Source: Candidatus Sumerlaeia bacterium (lineage in GTDB: Bacteria > Sumerlaeota > Sumerlaeia > SLMS01 > JAHLLQ01). Taken from it: DNA of 63,275 nucleotides. Within the stretch, counting starts at the first letter, position 1; every line of letters starts with the position of its first letter. The notes beneath the pieces were generated by a model. The model saw only the letters and a list, made by a program, of their open reading frames with translations. It had not been told where the DNA came from and made no database searches. Positions 8,701 to 16,822 of the stretch are shown in pieces. The position numbers and the translations under genes are program-made. The stretch spans positions 1-63,275 of the forward strand of contig JAHCAW010000021.1 in assembly GCA_019634695.1 (NCBI GenBank). Direction: 5' to 3'.

Positions 8701-9191
8701 TCAACAGCCTCAACGTCCGCGGCATTGGTCCGGCCGGACGGGCCGGCTCCGTCTACATCGCGGGCGTGCACCCGCTGCTCGCGCCCGAGCTCTTCGTCGA
8801 CTCGCTCGTCCTGTCGTCCGTCGGCTCGGCCCCCAACCGCGACTCCGCGCGTCTGGTCGCCCGCATTCCGGGCGGTCCGCGCTACAACGCCGCAAACGAC
8901 ACGCTCCTCATTCGCATCGGCACCTTCGAGGTGCAGGTGCCGCCCGGGGCCGCCGCGGGCAATCGCCCCGGCACGCTGTTCACCCATGTCGTCGACCTGC
9001 CGGACCGCGGGCGCGTGATCGTGCGCATCCTGCCCGACCGGCGTCAGGTCAGCCTCCAGGCCGTCAACGTCAGTCTGGGCGCCCTCACCGCCGACGTCCC
9101 CGTGACCGTCAGCTACGGCGCCTTCGGCAAGACCAACATGCTCGGCCTGCAGGAACGCGGCCGCGGACAGAACCGGGTCTTCGTCTACTGA
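5745..9191 (+). CDS. CLCA-like secreted metalloprotease/vWA/PPC protein
   Basis: The 1148-aa exported protein has a signal peptide (VVLVLLLASATLAWA). Residues 168-181 read HEWGHYAYALYDEY, an HExxH zincin motif followed by DEY. Spacing and flanks match the N-terminal protease domain of animal CLCA proteins (HEWAHxRWGVFDEY). A vWA domain follows from about residue 310 with a complete MIDAS: DRSGSMS, a downstream Thr in GLTAIGD and the Asp in LLSDGSNN. Beta-rich repeats come next, then a bacterial pre-peptidase C-terminal domain near residues 745-850 (GDVDFFSFDVPADT), then an unrecognised C-terminal region. CLCAs are metal-dependent self-cleaving proteases; self-cleavage here is inference. The start has an ideal AAGGAGG site at 5733-5739. 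A strong terminator follows at 9220. Confidence 0.85.
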   Translation: MMTRSNRGHGGVGVVLVLLLASATLAWAGGHWLSNSTLDGDPAKTDKAARTFDIVISLHSDPAGDNDRATVDDRTPYEEMIEHFARGVYESTNGQHKLGKVRVFTKGRFSALADVRWTASGHPSASPGGINKPGKTINMFDTFKDGNGAGSDLVFSNDRVGAGYTLAHEWGHYAYALYDEYRGGSPQHNSILYFPHTTDVGTNVAIMNSQWNARGGDFNWLNFSTSTRPGYTQRNAQYRVYEAAAWQTLARNPSRDPRRGNRVPFSRPFYSELATAAGDLATTPLPSIELTGINDATAISGLEIIWMGDSFVTVIVIDRSGSMSGTPLNNAKAAAQTLIDLAEVDRTDIGIVIFDDIVETLVPITKIDGDATRTALKNAIGTITARGLTAIGDAAARALSEIVPYGAGDENKVVFLLSDGSNNAGRAPLSVVPDYVAAGIPMFSFAYGAGADQTTLRALASQTNGQFFFSPTTLAELNGVFTAANAVASSRTTMSSGAVPTSTAQTTIKTLPVDSTIAAIDVTAVWTGQPTAVDVVLRDPQGNVVTQDSVQQSGGETLVRYAVNPAAQGNYTLELTPTADINVSVDVVATPADQITFTQTLSAETGQTVVSPTPMIMVASLQKELPITGVILNAEVEDPSGNIQIVQFRDDGVAPDEIANDGFYTALVNYDRNGVYIVRVTSDNSAGTARMTGAGLQPTADTTGTTPVELPEVPIPGAFQRAATVQVTVTSFRADDHGNDSTAATPIAFDNTDVAGRIEIAGDVDFFSFDVPADTTAATVRVTDFAGGFEPRVLIFDTDGTTVLADVDLDSGFAERGYLLATLGSLTPGTYFASVQHMLATGTGFYSFSAGPALDSDRGGVRVAGGSALRVDLWRMLLPARGLDALHMRGMINGANLQPLTDGMTFSSSSPTAMVTEMFLPGDFRRGRGAFHGARSADGQRVGRFMVNVGGSSRSLFAIGARNTYRPLQAEPAIDAAVTTGALADVNSLNVRGIGPAGRAGSVYIAGVHPLLAPELFVDSLVLSSVGSAPNRDSARLVARIPGGPRYNAANDTLLIRIGTFEVQVPPGAAAGNRPGTLFTHVVDLPDRGRVIVRILPDRRQVSLQAVNVSLGALTADVPVTVSYGAFGKTNMLGLQERGRGQNRVFVY

Positions 9192-9219
9192 TCCGGCCCG
9201 ACAAGCCACCCTCGACCCC

Positions 9220-9256
9220 CGTGCCTCCCGGCCTTCGCCGGGAGGCACGCTTCTTT
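9220..9256 (+). terminator. Rho-independent terminator after the CLCA-like gene
   Basis: A perfect 13-bp stem (CGTGCCTCCCGGC at 9220-9232, complement at 9237-9249) closes a CTTC tetraloop and is followed by CTTCTTT. It lies 28 bases after the stop codon and is the clearest intrinsic terminator on the plus strand of this window. Confidence 0.85.
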
Positions 9257-9351
9257 GCGGCCATCGCACGCGAATACCTCTGGTCCCAGCCCGCACCCAC
9301 AGGCGACACAGGAGGCGATGAATCGCACACCCGGCCCGCCGGATTCGCCGC

Positions 9352-11730
9352 ATGACGCAGGACACGACCCCCGCAACCTCGATCAAGCCACGAGTGCTCT
9401 TCGCGGCACTTCTTGTCGTCGCCATCGGCACGCGCGCACTGGGCCTCGCCACCGATTCGCTCTGGATGGATGAGATTCTGCTCTGGGGCTCCGCCCGCGA
9501 ACTCAGCCTGCCGGGCCTGCGTGCCACCAGTCATCCGCTGACCAACATCCTGATGGCACTGATGCTCCAGCTCGGCGACTCGCCACTGTGGGTCCGTCTT
9601 CCGTCGGCTTTGTTCGGCACGGCCACCGCGCTGATCGGCGCCTGGTGGGCATGGAAGCGCCTCAGCCTCCTGCACGCGGCCTGCGTTGGCGGGCTGCTGG
9701 CCTTGGCGCCCTTCGCCATCTGGTACAGCCAGGATGCCGGACACTATGCGCCGCTGATGCTTGCGGGCCTGCTGGCGGTGGTCTCGGTCGACGGCTTGCT
9801 GGCCGACATGTCCGCTCCACGCTACCGACTCTTTGCGCTGGCAGCGCTCGCGTGCTTTGCCGCGCCGGGCTTCCATCCCGTGGGGCTGATGCCTGCGGCG
9901 GCCTTGCTGTTCGTGACGGCCGCGTGGGTGTTTGCGAATCCCACGCGCGTGGGCGTGCCCGAACGTCATCGCGACTGGGGCCGGCTGGGCGTCATCCTCA
10001 TCGTTGGCGGACTCGCCGCCGTCGTGGCACCGATCGTCTGGCAGCGCATGGCCGATGCCAGTGGCTTCACCGGCCGCGAGGATGTTCCCTTCTCCTGGAC
10101 GCCGAGGTTCTGGAGCCGCGCTCTCGGCGACTTCTTCGGCGCCTGCTACCACAGCGGCCCGATCGACAGGGTGCTCGGGATCATGGGCGCCGTCGGCGCG
10201 CTCGCCGGCCTCGTCGTACTCGCTCGCCGCGGACGCCCATGGGCCGTTGCCGGCCCTCTCCTCGTCTTCGCGCTGGTCGTGCTCCCGTTCACGGTCTTCT
10301 CGTTCAACCACTACTTTTCGCCGCGCTACATCATCGCGCTGCTGCCGGTACTGCTTGTCGGCGCCGGAGTCGCTTGCGGCGAAGCAATCGCCGGGTTAGC
10401 GCTCGCGCCTGCACGCCGCGCCTTGGCGGTGCTGGCGTGCATGTGGCTCGGCCTCTTCGTCGTCCAGTCGGTCCGCTGGAATGCATGGCGCCTCGGCGGC
10501 GAGCACCAGCAATCCCTCCGCGCGCTCGAGTGGATCGCGCGCGAGACTCCGCCCGACGCCCGCGTCTTCACGCAACTCCACTACACCTCGCGCGCCGTGC
10601 GCTTCCTCTGGCGCGCCCATCCGCCCGGCACCCGCGAGCACCACGCCACCAGCTACATCCGCTACTTCCCCTCACCGACCATCCACCAACTCGAGGAGGC
10701 GATGCATCGCGACACGCGACCCGCCTACTTCATGACCTTCTCGGATTTCGAGCTGCGCGAGAGCGAGGATCTCCATCGCTGGCTCCAGGCCTATGGCCGG
10801 CCCGTCGCGTTCCTGCCCAGCGGCACGCCGCGCGAGCCCTGGCCCATCGACCGCAACATCCGCATCTGGCAACTCGTTGCACCGGCGCGGAATCCTTCGG
10901 CGCTTCCGCGCGCCGGCGAGGCCGTCAGCAGCCTGCTCGGCGAGGAGCACCTCCACCGCAGCGGCCTGCCCGGCATCGGTCTGCGCGCCCGCACCAGCGG
11001 CGCCTGGAACATCGAGACGGAGGACGCCGTCGAAGGGCTGCTGCTGAACATCTGGATCGCGCCGCGCGAGGAGAACGCGCGCGTGTGGTTGCTCGGTTCG
11101 CTCGACGACGAGCGTTACTTCCTCTGGGAAATCGAACGCACCGACAGCTATGTCGGACACACGTTGGCTTTCGAGGAGCCGATCGCGCCCGGCCGCCATC
11201 GGCTCGAACTCTGCGTGCTGGCGCACGGTGCGCTCGGCAACGCGGAGCTGGCGCCGCTGGTCGGAGTCGAATGGTTGGACCTGTTGCGCGGCGATCGGCC
11301 AACCGAGGCACACACCGGCACGCCCCTCGATCGTCTCGCGGCTGACTTCGGAGAGGCGGTGCGGCTCGACGTGCGACCGGACGAACACGGACCGGTGCGC
11401 GTGGACCGCGCCACGGTGGACTCGGCGCCGGCCTCGGCCGAGTGGTGGATCGTCGCGCGCCGCGTGCGCGTCGGCGGACTGGGCGACCGCGAGGTCTGGA
11501 TGCGCGCGCGCACGCCGCGCGGAACGAGTTCCATCGTCGCCGCCGTCGAGCGCACCCGCGACTGGGTGCTCGCCGCGGGCATCTTCCCGGCCGTGGCGGC
11601 GGGGGAAGTCACACTGGAAACCGAACTGCGCCCGGTCTATGGCCGCCGGGTCTACGAGCCCGTGATTGAATTGGAAGCGCCCCGCGTGCTGGTGCCGCGC
11701 ACCTCACCAGACCTTCTTCTCCGCCAGTAG
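9352..11730 (+). CDS. GT-C glycosyltransferase (PMT/ArnT type) with soluble C-terminal region
   Basis: The 792-aa protein has an N-terminal polytopic membrane half (to about residue 370) and a soluble C-terminal half. The first periplasmic loop carries the GT-C metal/donor acidic pair Asp40-Glu41 in SLWMDE, and a conserved YSQDAxxY motif follows near residue 125. Both are typical of polyprenyl-phosphate-sugar transferases of the PMT/ArnT superfamily. The C-terminal half is rich in Trp, Arg and beta-strand sequence and may bind the acceptor; I recognise no family. The ATG at 9352 begins inside an upstream open frame and precedes the first TM. It is paralogous in layout to 21105-24020. It converges on the GGDEF-EAL gene with a 27-base overlap. 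Confidence 0.8.
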   Translation: MTQDTTPATSIKPRVLFAALLVVAIGTRALGLATDSLWMDEILLWGSARELSLPGLRATSHPLTNILMALMLQLGDSPLWVRLPSALFGTATALIGAWWAWKRLSLLHAACVGGLLALAPFAIWYSQDAGHYAPLMLAGLLAVVSVDGLLADMSAPRYRLFALAALACFAAPGFHPVGLMPAAALLFVTAAWVFANPTRVGVPERHRDWGRLGVILIVGGLAAVVAPIVWQRMADASGFTGREDVPFSWTPRFWSRALGDFFGACYHSGPIDRVLGIMGAVGALAGLVVLARRGRPWAVAGPLLVFALVVLPFTVFSFNHYFSPRYIIALLPVLLVGAGVACGEAIAGLALAPARRALAVLACMWLGLFVVQSVRWNAWRLGGEHQQSLRALEWIARETPPDARVFTQLHYTSRAVRFLWRAHPPGTREHHATSYIRYFPSPTIHQLEEAMHRDTRPAYFMTFSDFELRESEDLHRWLQAYGRPVAFLPSGTPREPWPIDRNIRIWQLVAPARNPSALPRAGEAVSSLLGEEHLHRSGLPGIGLRARTSGAWNIETEDAVEGLLLNIWIAPREENARVWLLGSLDDERYFLWEIERTDSYVGHTLAFEEPIAPGRHRLELCVLAHGALGNAELAPLVGVEWLDLLRGDRPTEAHTGTPLDRLAADFGEAVRLDVRPDEHGPVRVDRATVDSAPASAEWWIVARRVRVGGLGDREVWMRARTPRGTSSIVAAVERTRDWVLAAGIFPAVAAGEVTLETELRPVYGRRVYEPVIELEAPRVLVPRTSPDLLLRQ

Positions 11731-14511
11731 CCCCTCGATGACCTCCGGCGGTACCGGGCGCGAGAAGAGGTAGCCCTGCGCGTAGTCGCACTCGAAGCCG
11801 CGCAGCACCTCGAGGTGCTCGGGAGTCTCGACACCTTCCGCGACAACCGGAATGCCCAGGTTGTGCGCCAGCACCAGGATGACGCGCACGATGCTGCCCG
11901 AGCGTTCGTTGTCGAGCATCTCCTTCACGAAGCTGCGGTCGATCTTGAGCGTGTTGACCGGGAACTGGTGCAGGTAGCTGAGCGAGGAGTAGCCCGTGCC
12001 GAAATCGTCGAGACTGATCTGGGCGCCGAGGGCATGCAGTTCCTGCAGCAGCGGCAGAACGCTCTCGGTCTGATCGAGCAGCAGGGACTCGGTGATCTCG
12101 AGCTTGACCTGTCCGGCCGGCAGCGGGATGTCGGCCAGTGCCGCGGCAATCTGGGGAAACGCGTCAGTCTCGAAGTGCCGCGCCGACAGGTTGGTGCTCA
12201 GGAAGTACTCCGGCACGATGGCGTCCGTGAAGTGCTCCTGCCAGCGTGCAACCTGTCGGCCCGCCTCGCGCAGCACCCACAGGTCGATCGCCATGATGAG
12301 GCCGCTCTCCTCGGCGATCGGAATGAATTCGCCGGGCGAAATGAGTCCAAACGCCGGATGGTGCCAACGCACCAGCGCCTCGAAGCCTACGATTCGCCCC
12401 GTCGCCACCGAGACGATCGGCTGGTAGTAAGCCCGCAACTGGTCGTGCTCGATCGCATTATGCAGGTCGATCTCCATCTCGACGACCTTGAGCGTCTCGT
12501 CGAGCATGGGCCGCTCGAACACGAGGCACTTGCCGCGTCCCTTCTTTTTCGCGCGGTACATGGCCGTGTCGGCGTCGCGCAGCAGGTGCTCGGCGTCCTG
12601 GTAGCGGCTCTCGGCGAATGCGATGCCGACGCTGGCGGAGATGTGGAACTGGCGCCCCTGGATATCGAAAGGCCGGTCGAACACCTCGAGGATGCGCCGC
12701 GCCAGCAGGAGGGCCTCGTCGGAGTTCGCGAAGTCCTCGACGAGGATGCCGAACTCGTCGCCTCCGATGCGACCGATGATGTCGGACTCGGAGACGACGT
12801 CGCGCATGCGCCGGGCGAGCTCGATCAGCATGTCGTCGCCCGCCAGGTGACCGAGGCTGTCGTTGACCGCCTTGAAGCGGTCCAGGTCCACGAACAGCAC
12901 GGCGAACTGCCAGTTGTTGCGCCACCGCGCACGCGTCAGCCGCTGGCGCAACCGGTCGATGAACGTCGCCCGGTTGATCAGGTTCGTCAGCCCGTCGTGC
13001 CATGCCTGATGCAGGAGCTGCTCCTCGGAGACCTTGCGCTCGGTGATGTCGGTCATCGAGCCGGCAATGCGCTGTGGCCGCCCGGTCTCGTCCCGCCATG
13101 CCAACCCGCGCGCGAACACCCAGCGAAAGGAACCCTCGTGGTGGCGCACGCGGTGTTCGCACTGGAAGTGCGTCGTGTCGCCGAGCAGGTGCGCGGTCAG
13201 GCCGGATTGCAGGTTGGGCAGGTCGTCGGGATGAACGCGGCTGTACCACTCGTCGATCCGCGGGGCGAGGTCCATGTCCTGGCAGCCCAGCATCTCCTTC
13301 CAGCGCGGCGAGACGTAGAACTCGTCCGTCTCCAGGTTCCAGTCCCACAGGCCGTCGTGCACGGCGCGGGCCGCCAGCGCGTAGCGCTCCTCGGAGCGCC
13401 GCAACGCATCGATCACGCGCACCTCTTCCGTGATGTCGCTCTTGACCGCCGCGTAGTTGATCACCCGGCCATGCACGTCCCGGATCGGAAACACCGTCGC
13501 GTTCTCGATGAACTCGCTGCCGTCCTTGCGCCGGTTGTAGAAGCGCCCCTCCCACACCTGCCCCGACCGCAACGTCTCCCACATCTGGCGGAAGTCCGTG
13601 CCCACGCCCGTCCGCCCCTTCAGCAGGCGCGGATTGCGGCCCGCAACCTCCGACATGCCGAAGCCCGTCGCGCGCTCGAATCCGGGGTTCACATAGACGA
13701 TCCGCCCGTCCAGATCCGTGATGACGACGCTCTGGTCCGTCTGGTTCACCACCTCGGCCAGGCGCGTGACCTGCGCATCGCGCTCGCGACTGACCGTTAC
13801 GTCGTGCAGCGTCAGAAGCAGCGCCTCGCCCCCTTCCATCCCGCACCGGCTCGCCCGCAGCTCGATCCAGCGAATGCGCCCCTCCGGGCCGGCCGGCACG
13901 ATCACGTCGCGCGTCTCGCCCGCGCGCACCGAGTAACCGAACACCGTGCCGGCCAATCCCGTCGACCGACCGGTCAGCAGCCGCGACGCCGCCTCGTTGG
14001 CGAACACCACCGTCCCGTCCGCGCGCGTCACCACCATCCCCTCCGCGCCGCCATCGAGCAACTCGATCACCTGCCGACGGCCCGTCTCCCGCAAACCATC
14101 GGGCAACTCGACCCGCGCCGAGGACGCCAGCCGACCGCTTCGCAACGCATTCTGCAGGCTCTGCTGCAAGAGGCGCGCCGTCAGATGCCCGGCCGACACA
14201 ATCGCCACCACATGCGGCAACGACTCGTGCCCGTCCGGATCGTCGGCTTCCAGTTCGCCAATCAATATCGCCGGCGGCGCCGGTTCCGGATGCGCCCTCA
14301 ATGCCTCCGCGAGATCGGCCCGCGACAGGTCCCCCGCGCACACCACGATCAGATCGAACAGGAACACCTGCGCCCGCACCGCCACGTCGGCCGCTCCGCT
14401 CGCCTCCTCGACCAGCACCCGCGGTTGCTCGACGGCCCGCAGCAGCGAGGCAACCTCCGGTCGCCGTCCGCTCTCGGCACCAATCAGCAGGGCTGTGATC
14501 TCACTGCTCAT
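11704..14511 (-). CDS. PAS-PAS-PAS-GGDEF-EAL cyclic-di-GMP signalling protein
   Basis: The 935-aa cytoplasmic sensor has these domains: a receiver-like segment without a clear phospho-acceptor Asp (about 1-125), three PAS domains (about 145-255, 265-375, 385-500; two end in the DITE linker), GGDEF (about 510-665) and EAL (about 680-930). The GGDEF motif is intact (RIGGDEFGIL). The usual RxxD inhibitory site upstream reads SESD, so product inhibition is probably absent. All main EAL phosphodiesterase residues are present: EALVRW, ITES, DDFGTGYSSL, KIDRSFV, AEGVET and AQGYLF. Both synthesis and hydrolysis of c-di-GMP are therefore possible, controlled by the PAS inputs. There is no transmembrane segment. 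Start is ATG at 14511. Confidence 0.93.
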   Translation of the reverse strand: MSSEITALLIGAESGRRPEVASLLRAVEQPRVLVEEASGAADVAVRAQVFLFDLIVVCAGDLSRADLAEALRAHPEPAPPAILIGELEADDPDGHESLPHVVAIVSAGHLTARLLQQSLQNALRSGRLASSARVELPDGLRETGRRQVIELLDGGAEGMVVTRADGTVVFANEAASRLLTGRSTGLAGTVFGYSVRAGETRDVIVPAGPEGRIRWIELRASRCGMEGGEALLLTLHDVTVSRERDAQVTRLAEVVNQTDQSVVITDLDGRIVYVNPGFERATGFGMSEVAGRNPRLLKGRTGVGTDFRQMWETLRSGQVWEGRFYNRRKDGSEFIENATVFPIRDVHGRVINYAAVKSDITEEVRVIDALRRSEERYALAARAVHDGLWDWNLETDEFYVSPRWKEMLGCQDMDLAPRIDEWYSRVHPDDLPNLQSGLTAHLLGDTTHFQCEHRVRHHEGSFRWVFARGLAWRDETGRPQRIAGSMTDITERKVSEEQLLHQAWHDGLTNLINRATFIDRLRQRLTRARWRNNWQFAVLFVDLDRFKAVNDSLGHLAGDDMLIELARRMRDVVSESDIIGRIGGDEFGILVEDFANSDEALLLARRILEVFDRPFDIQGRQFHISASVGIAFAESRYQDAEHLLRDADTAMYRAKKKGRGKCLVFERPMLDETLKVVEMEIDLHNAIEHDQLRAYYQPIVSVATGRIVGFEALVRWHHPAFGLISPGEFIPIAEESGLIMAIDLWVLREAGRQVARWQEHFTDAIVPEYFLSTNLSARHFETDAFPQIAAALADIPLPAGQVKLEITESLLLDQTESVLPLLQELHALGAQISLDDFGTGYSSLSYLHQFPVNTLKIDRSFVKEMLDNERSGSIVRVILVLAHNLGIPVVAEGVETPEHLEVLRGFECDYAQGYLFSRPVPPEVIEGLLAEKKVW

Positions 14512-14782
14512 TCAGTCGCCCCCAGAGGCCACCCACGCTTGCCGGACCCCGCCGCCCCACCTCATCGTAGAAAACACGAAACCAGGACCAGAGTGGTCCA
14601 GCACAACCTGCCGCACACCCCGAGGGAAACGCAATCACAAGGTCCCGCCCAATCAAACTCCCATCCCTCGGGTCCAATCCCTGTCACGAAACAGATTGAG
14701 ACCCTATGCCCCTTCGGGCCACCCTCGGGGTGATCGGGACGCACGCCCGCGCCCCCGACATCCGCACAACGAGGTTGGCATC

Positions 14783-15616
14783 GTGGGAATCTACGCCCAT
14801 TCCACCCACCTGTTCCTGCCCGACAAGGACCATGGCCGCCTGCTGGCCGGCGCCCTCTTCAAGAGCCCCCACTCCCTGGTCCTCAGCACGCCCTACGGCA
14901 ACTGGATCAACGTCTACCTGCAGATGGGGCTCTCCTGCAAGGACATCCCCCAACTGCCCACCACCACCCACATCGAGCTCAACTGCTACAACAGCGAGGG
15001 ACTCGACGTGCGACTCTACGCGCGCGACCGCCTCGCTTTCCTCTTCGAGAGTGGCTGCAACGAGCTGGCCGAGCAGGAAGACCAATTGATGGAGCTGGCC
15101 GCGCAACTCTGGCAGCTCGACCCCGGCCGCCCGATCCCCGAAGTCCCGACCCGTCCCGAATCCGGCGACGACCTGCCCGCGCCCTCCGAACCCTCGTTCT
15201 GGGACCTGACGCCCGCCCAACAGGAGGAGTACCTCGCGCAGGCCCGCCGCAGCGGCGAATTCCAGGAAGTCCTGCGACGCTCCACCGACAGCGAGGACCT
15301 CGTCCCCGATCCCGAAGCATTCGGCCCCTACCTGCCGGCCGACCGCACGATCGACGAGTTCCGCGTCCTGCTCGCCGCCACCAGCCGCCGACTCCTCGGG
15401 CCCCCGATCATGGGCTCCGAAGTCGCCGCGCTCCAGCGATGGATGGGCACCGACCACTCGACCCGTGCCGAGGACTACGTGGCCGCCATCGCCTCGTTCC
15501 TCGGCGTCCGCGGCGCCCTCTGGAGCCTGGAGTCCATTCAGGAGCATCGCGCCGAGCAGATCAATCGACGTATCATCCCCATCGACCAACTCGACCAACC
15601 CCCGCCCCGCACCTGA
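14783..15616 (+). CDS. Conserved protein of unknown function
   Basis: The 277-aa protein starts with GTG at 14783, preceded by GAGG at 14771-14774. No ATG precedes the conserved-looking N-terminus GIYAHSTHLFLPDKDH. That region is hydrophobic and aromatic (SLVLSTPYGNWINVYLQM), suggesting a small mixed alpha/beta domain of about 120 residues. An acidic, Pro-rich middle (ESGDDLPAPSEPSFWDLTP) and a helical C-terminus follow. There is no signal peptide or TM segment. I recognise no family. The ridA-like gene starts 18 bases downstream, so the two are probably co-transcribed. The 271 bases before it (14512-14782) hold no other feature I can support. Confidence 0.7.
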   Translation: MGIYAHSTHLFLPDKDHGRLLAGALFKSPHSLVLSTPYGNWINVYLQMGLSCKDIPQLPTTTHIELNCYNSEGLDVRLYARDRLAFLFESGCNELAEQEDQLMELAAQLWQLDPGRPIPEVPTRPESGDDLPAPSEPSFWDLTPAQQEEYLAQARRSGEFQEVLRRSTDSEDLVPDPEAFGPYLPADRTIDEFRVLLAATSRRLLGPPIMGSEVAALQRWMGTDHSTRAEDYVAAIASFLGVRGALWSLESIQEHRAEQINRRIIPIDQLDQPPPRT

Positions 15617-15633
15617 AGGGAGAACGCACCGCC

Positions 15634-16098
15634 ATGAGCACCCTCGAAGCCAAGCTCAATGCACTCGGACTTGCCCTGCCCCCGGTCGCCAAGCCGGTTG
15701 CCGCCTACATTCCGGCCACGCGCTTCGGCAATATCGTAATGACCAGCGGGCAGCTCCCGACGGTCGAGGGCCACCTGCCCACCACCGGTCGCGTGGGTCA
15801 GGACCTCCTGCCCGAAGAGGCCGCCGGACTGGCTCGCATTGCCTGCCTGAACGGCCTTGCCGCTGCCGCCGCCGTCGCCGGCGGCCTCGACAAGCTTCGC
15901 CGCGTTGTCCGCATCGTCGTCTACGTGCAGTCGGCCGACGACTTCCACGGCCAGCCGGCCGTGGCCAACGGCGCCTCGGAGTTTCTGCTGGCGCTGTTCG
16001 GCGACGCCGGCCGCCATGCCCGCACGGCCATCGGCGTCAACGCCCTGCCGCTCAACGCGCCGGTCGAAGTCGAACTCGTAGTGGAAGTGGAAGACTGA
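15634..16098 (+). CDS. ridA: RidA/YjgF-family imine deaminase
   Basis: The 154-aa protein belongs to the RidA (YjgF/YER057c/UK114) family, which hydrolyses reactive enamine/imine intermediates from PLP enzymes. The C-terminal signature is complete: Arg130 in [19 protein letters not shown], the residue that holds the substrate carboxylate, plus SGQLP near residue 39 and the G-x-D-x2-EEA helix start. It is longer than classical RidA (about 128 aa), mainly at the N-terminus, resembling the YjgH/RidA-like group with MSxxEAKLxxLGLxLPP openings. A GAAGGGAG ribosome site precedes the ATG. It is the second gene of a pair with the unknown protein at 14783. Confidence 0.9.
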   Translation: MSTLEAKLNALGLALPPVAKPVAAYIPATRFGNIVMTSGQLPTVEGHLPTTGRVGQDLLPEEAAGLARIACLNGLAAAAAVAGGLDKLRRVVRIVVYVQSADDFHGQPAVANGASEFLLALFGDAGRHARTAIGVNALPLNAPVEVELVVEVED

Positions 16099-16472
16099 TT
16101 CGACGTCGCGGAGTTGATGGCAGCGCCTGTGCGGTCGGCTTTCGACGGCCGGCCGCGCAGGACTGCGAGACGCTGGATGGGTCATGGGGGACCCAGGCGT
16201 CCTATTGCCGATTCGTGGTGACCTTCACACCAAGGCGCTGCCGCCCACAGAAGACTGCCAAGCGCTACGAACAGCCTCGACCTGAGACTTGCCGTAACTG
16301 CCTATCCGATATCGCCTGATACGGTCTCGGGGAATTGCAGACAGTCCACAGACGGGCTGCCCGCCGAGGGCCCGCAACGTCCTGTCCGTGCCGTTTCATG
16401 ACTGTCGTGACACTCAAATTCCCCTCGGCTTCCTGTAGTATGAATTCTGAAATGGGGGATTGTCGAAACAAA

Positions 16473-16571
16473 CAACCCCAACGGGGTTGCATATCAAAGC
16501 CCGGGGTTGCGAGGAACGAGCTACCCCGGGTAACGCGCGCATTCGCCTCAACCCCAACGGGGTTGCGTCAA
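16473..16571 (+). repeat. AACCCCAACGGGGTT repeat element, left copy
   Basis: The element opens with the palindrome CAACCCCAACGGGGTTG and continues with CCCGGGGTTGCGAGGAACGA, a hairpin-forming block closed by CTACCCCGGG. It ends with a second CAACCCCAACGGGGTTG followed by CGTCAA. It is one arm of a long inverted repeat with 16661-16763. Confidence 0.8.
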
Positions 16572-16660
16572 GAGCGCACAGCCGGCCAGAAGGCCGACAG
16601 ATGCTCCGGAGCATTCGTCCAATCGGCAACGATGCGCGCGAGCCGGCCGGCGATCAGTCG

Positions 16661-16763
16661 TTGACGCAACCCCGTTGGGGTTGTAATGGATATTTCCTTT
16701 ATCCCGGGGTAGCCTCGTTCCTCGGCAACCCCGGGCTATTGGACGGAACCCCTTCGGGGTTCT
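16661..16763 (-). repeat. AACCCCAACGGGGTT repeat element, right (inverted) copy
   Basis: Read on the minus strand this matches the left copy in order: CAACCCCAACGGGGTTG, the CCCGGG-bounded hairpin block with GGAACGAG, then an outer palindrome (GAACCCCGAAGGGGTTC). The first 24 bases nearest the centre and the GC-bounded block agree almost exactly, while the parts between have diverged. The spacer between copies is 89 bases (16572-16660). Confidence 0.8.
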
Positions 16764-16822
16764 CCGGACCGGGGTCTTGCTGTCACCATCTTTCCGAATC
16801 CGGATGACACGCCGGCACCCAC

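Larger units (their letters stand above)
16099..16822. other. 724-bp non-coding region with palindromic repeat elements
   Basis: This is the longest stretch without a supportable gene. The first 370 bases (16099-16470) show no repeat or RNA I can name; a short A/T-richer segment lies near 16400-16450. The remainder is occupied by two inverted copies of a roughly 100-base element. Open frames here translate the repeat (for example QPQRGC from CAACCCCAACGGGGTTGC) and are not genes. Confidence 0.6.

Noticed and set aside
5658..9527. A 1289-codon open frame on the minus strand
   Set aside because: It lies antisense to the CLCA-like gene. In DNA this G+C-rich, the frame opposite a real gene is often open. 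The translation is low-complexity (Gly, Arg, Val, Asp) and matches no family.
11815..14733. A 972-codon open frame on the plus strand
   Set aside because: Antisense to the PAS-GGDEF-EAL gene, which has intact domain motifs; the plus-strand translation is His/Arg/Gln-rich without domains.
16745..16763. GAACCCCTTCGGGGTTC hairpin as the terminator of the STAS gene
   Set aside because: It forms a good stem but has no T-run on either strand and belongs to the inverted repeat element.
16335..16807. Small proteins encoded in the palindromic repeat region
   Set aside because: Their sequences are translations of the AACCCCAACGGGGTT element and overlap in several frames without ribosome sites.
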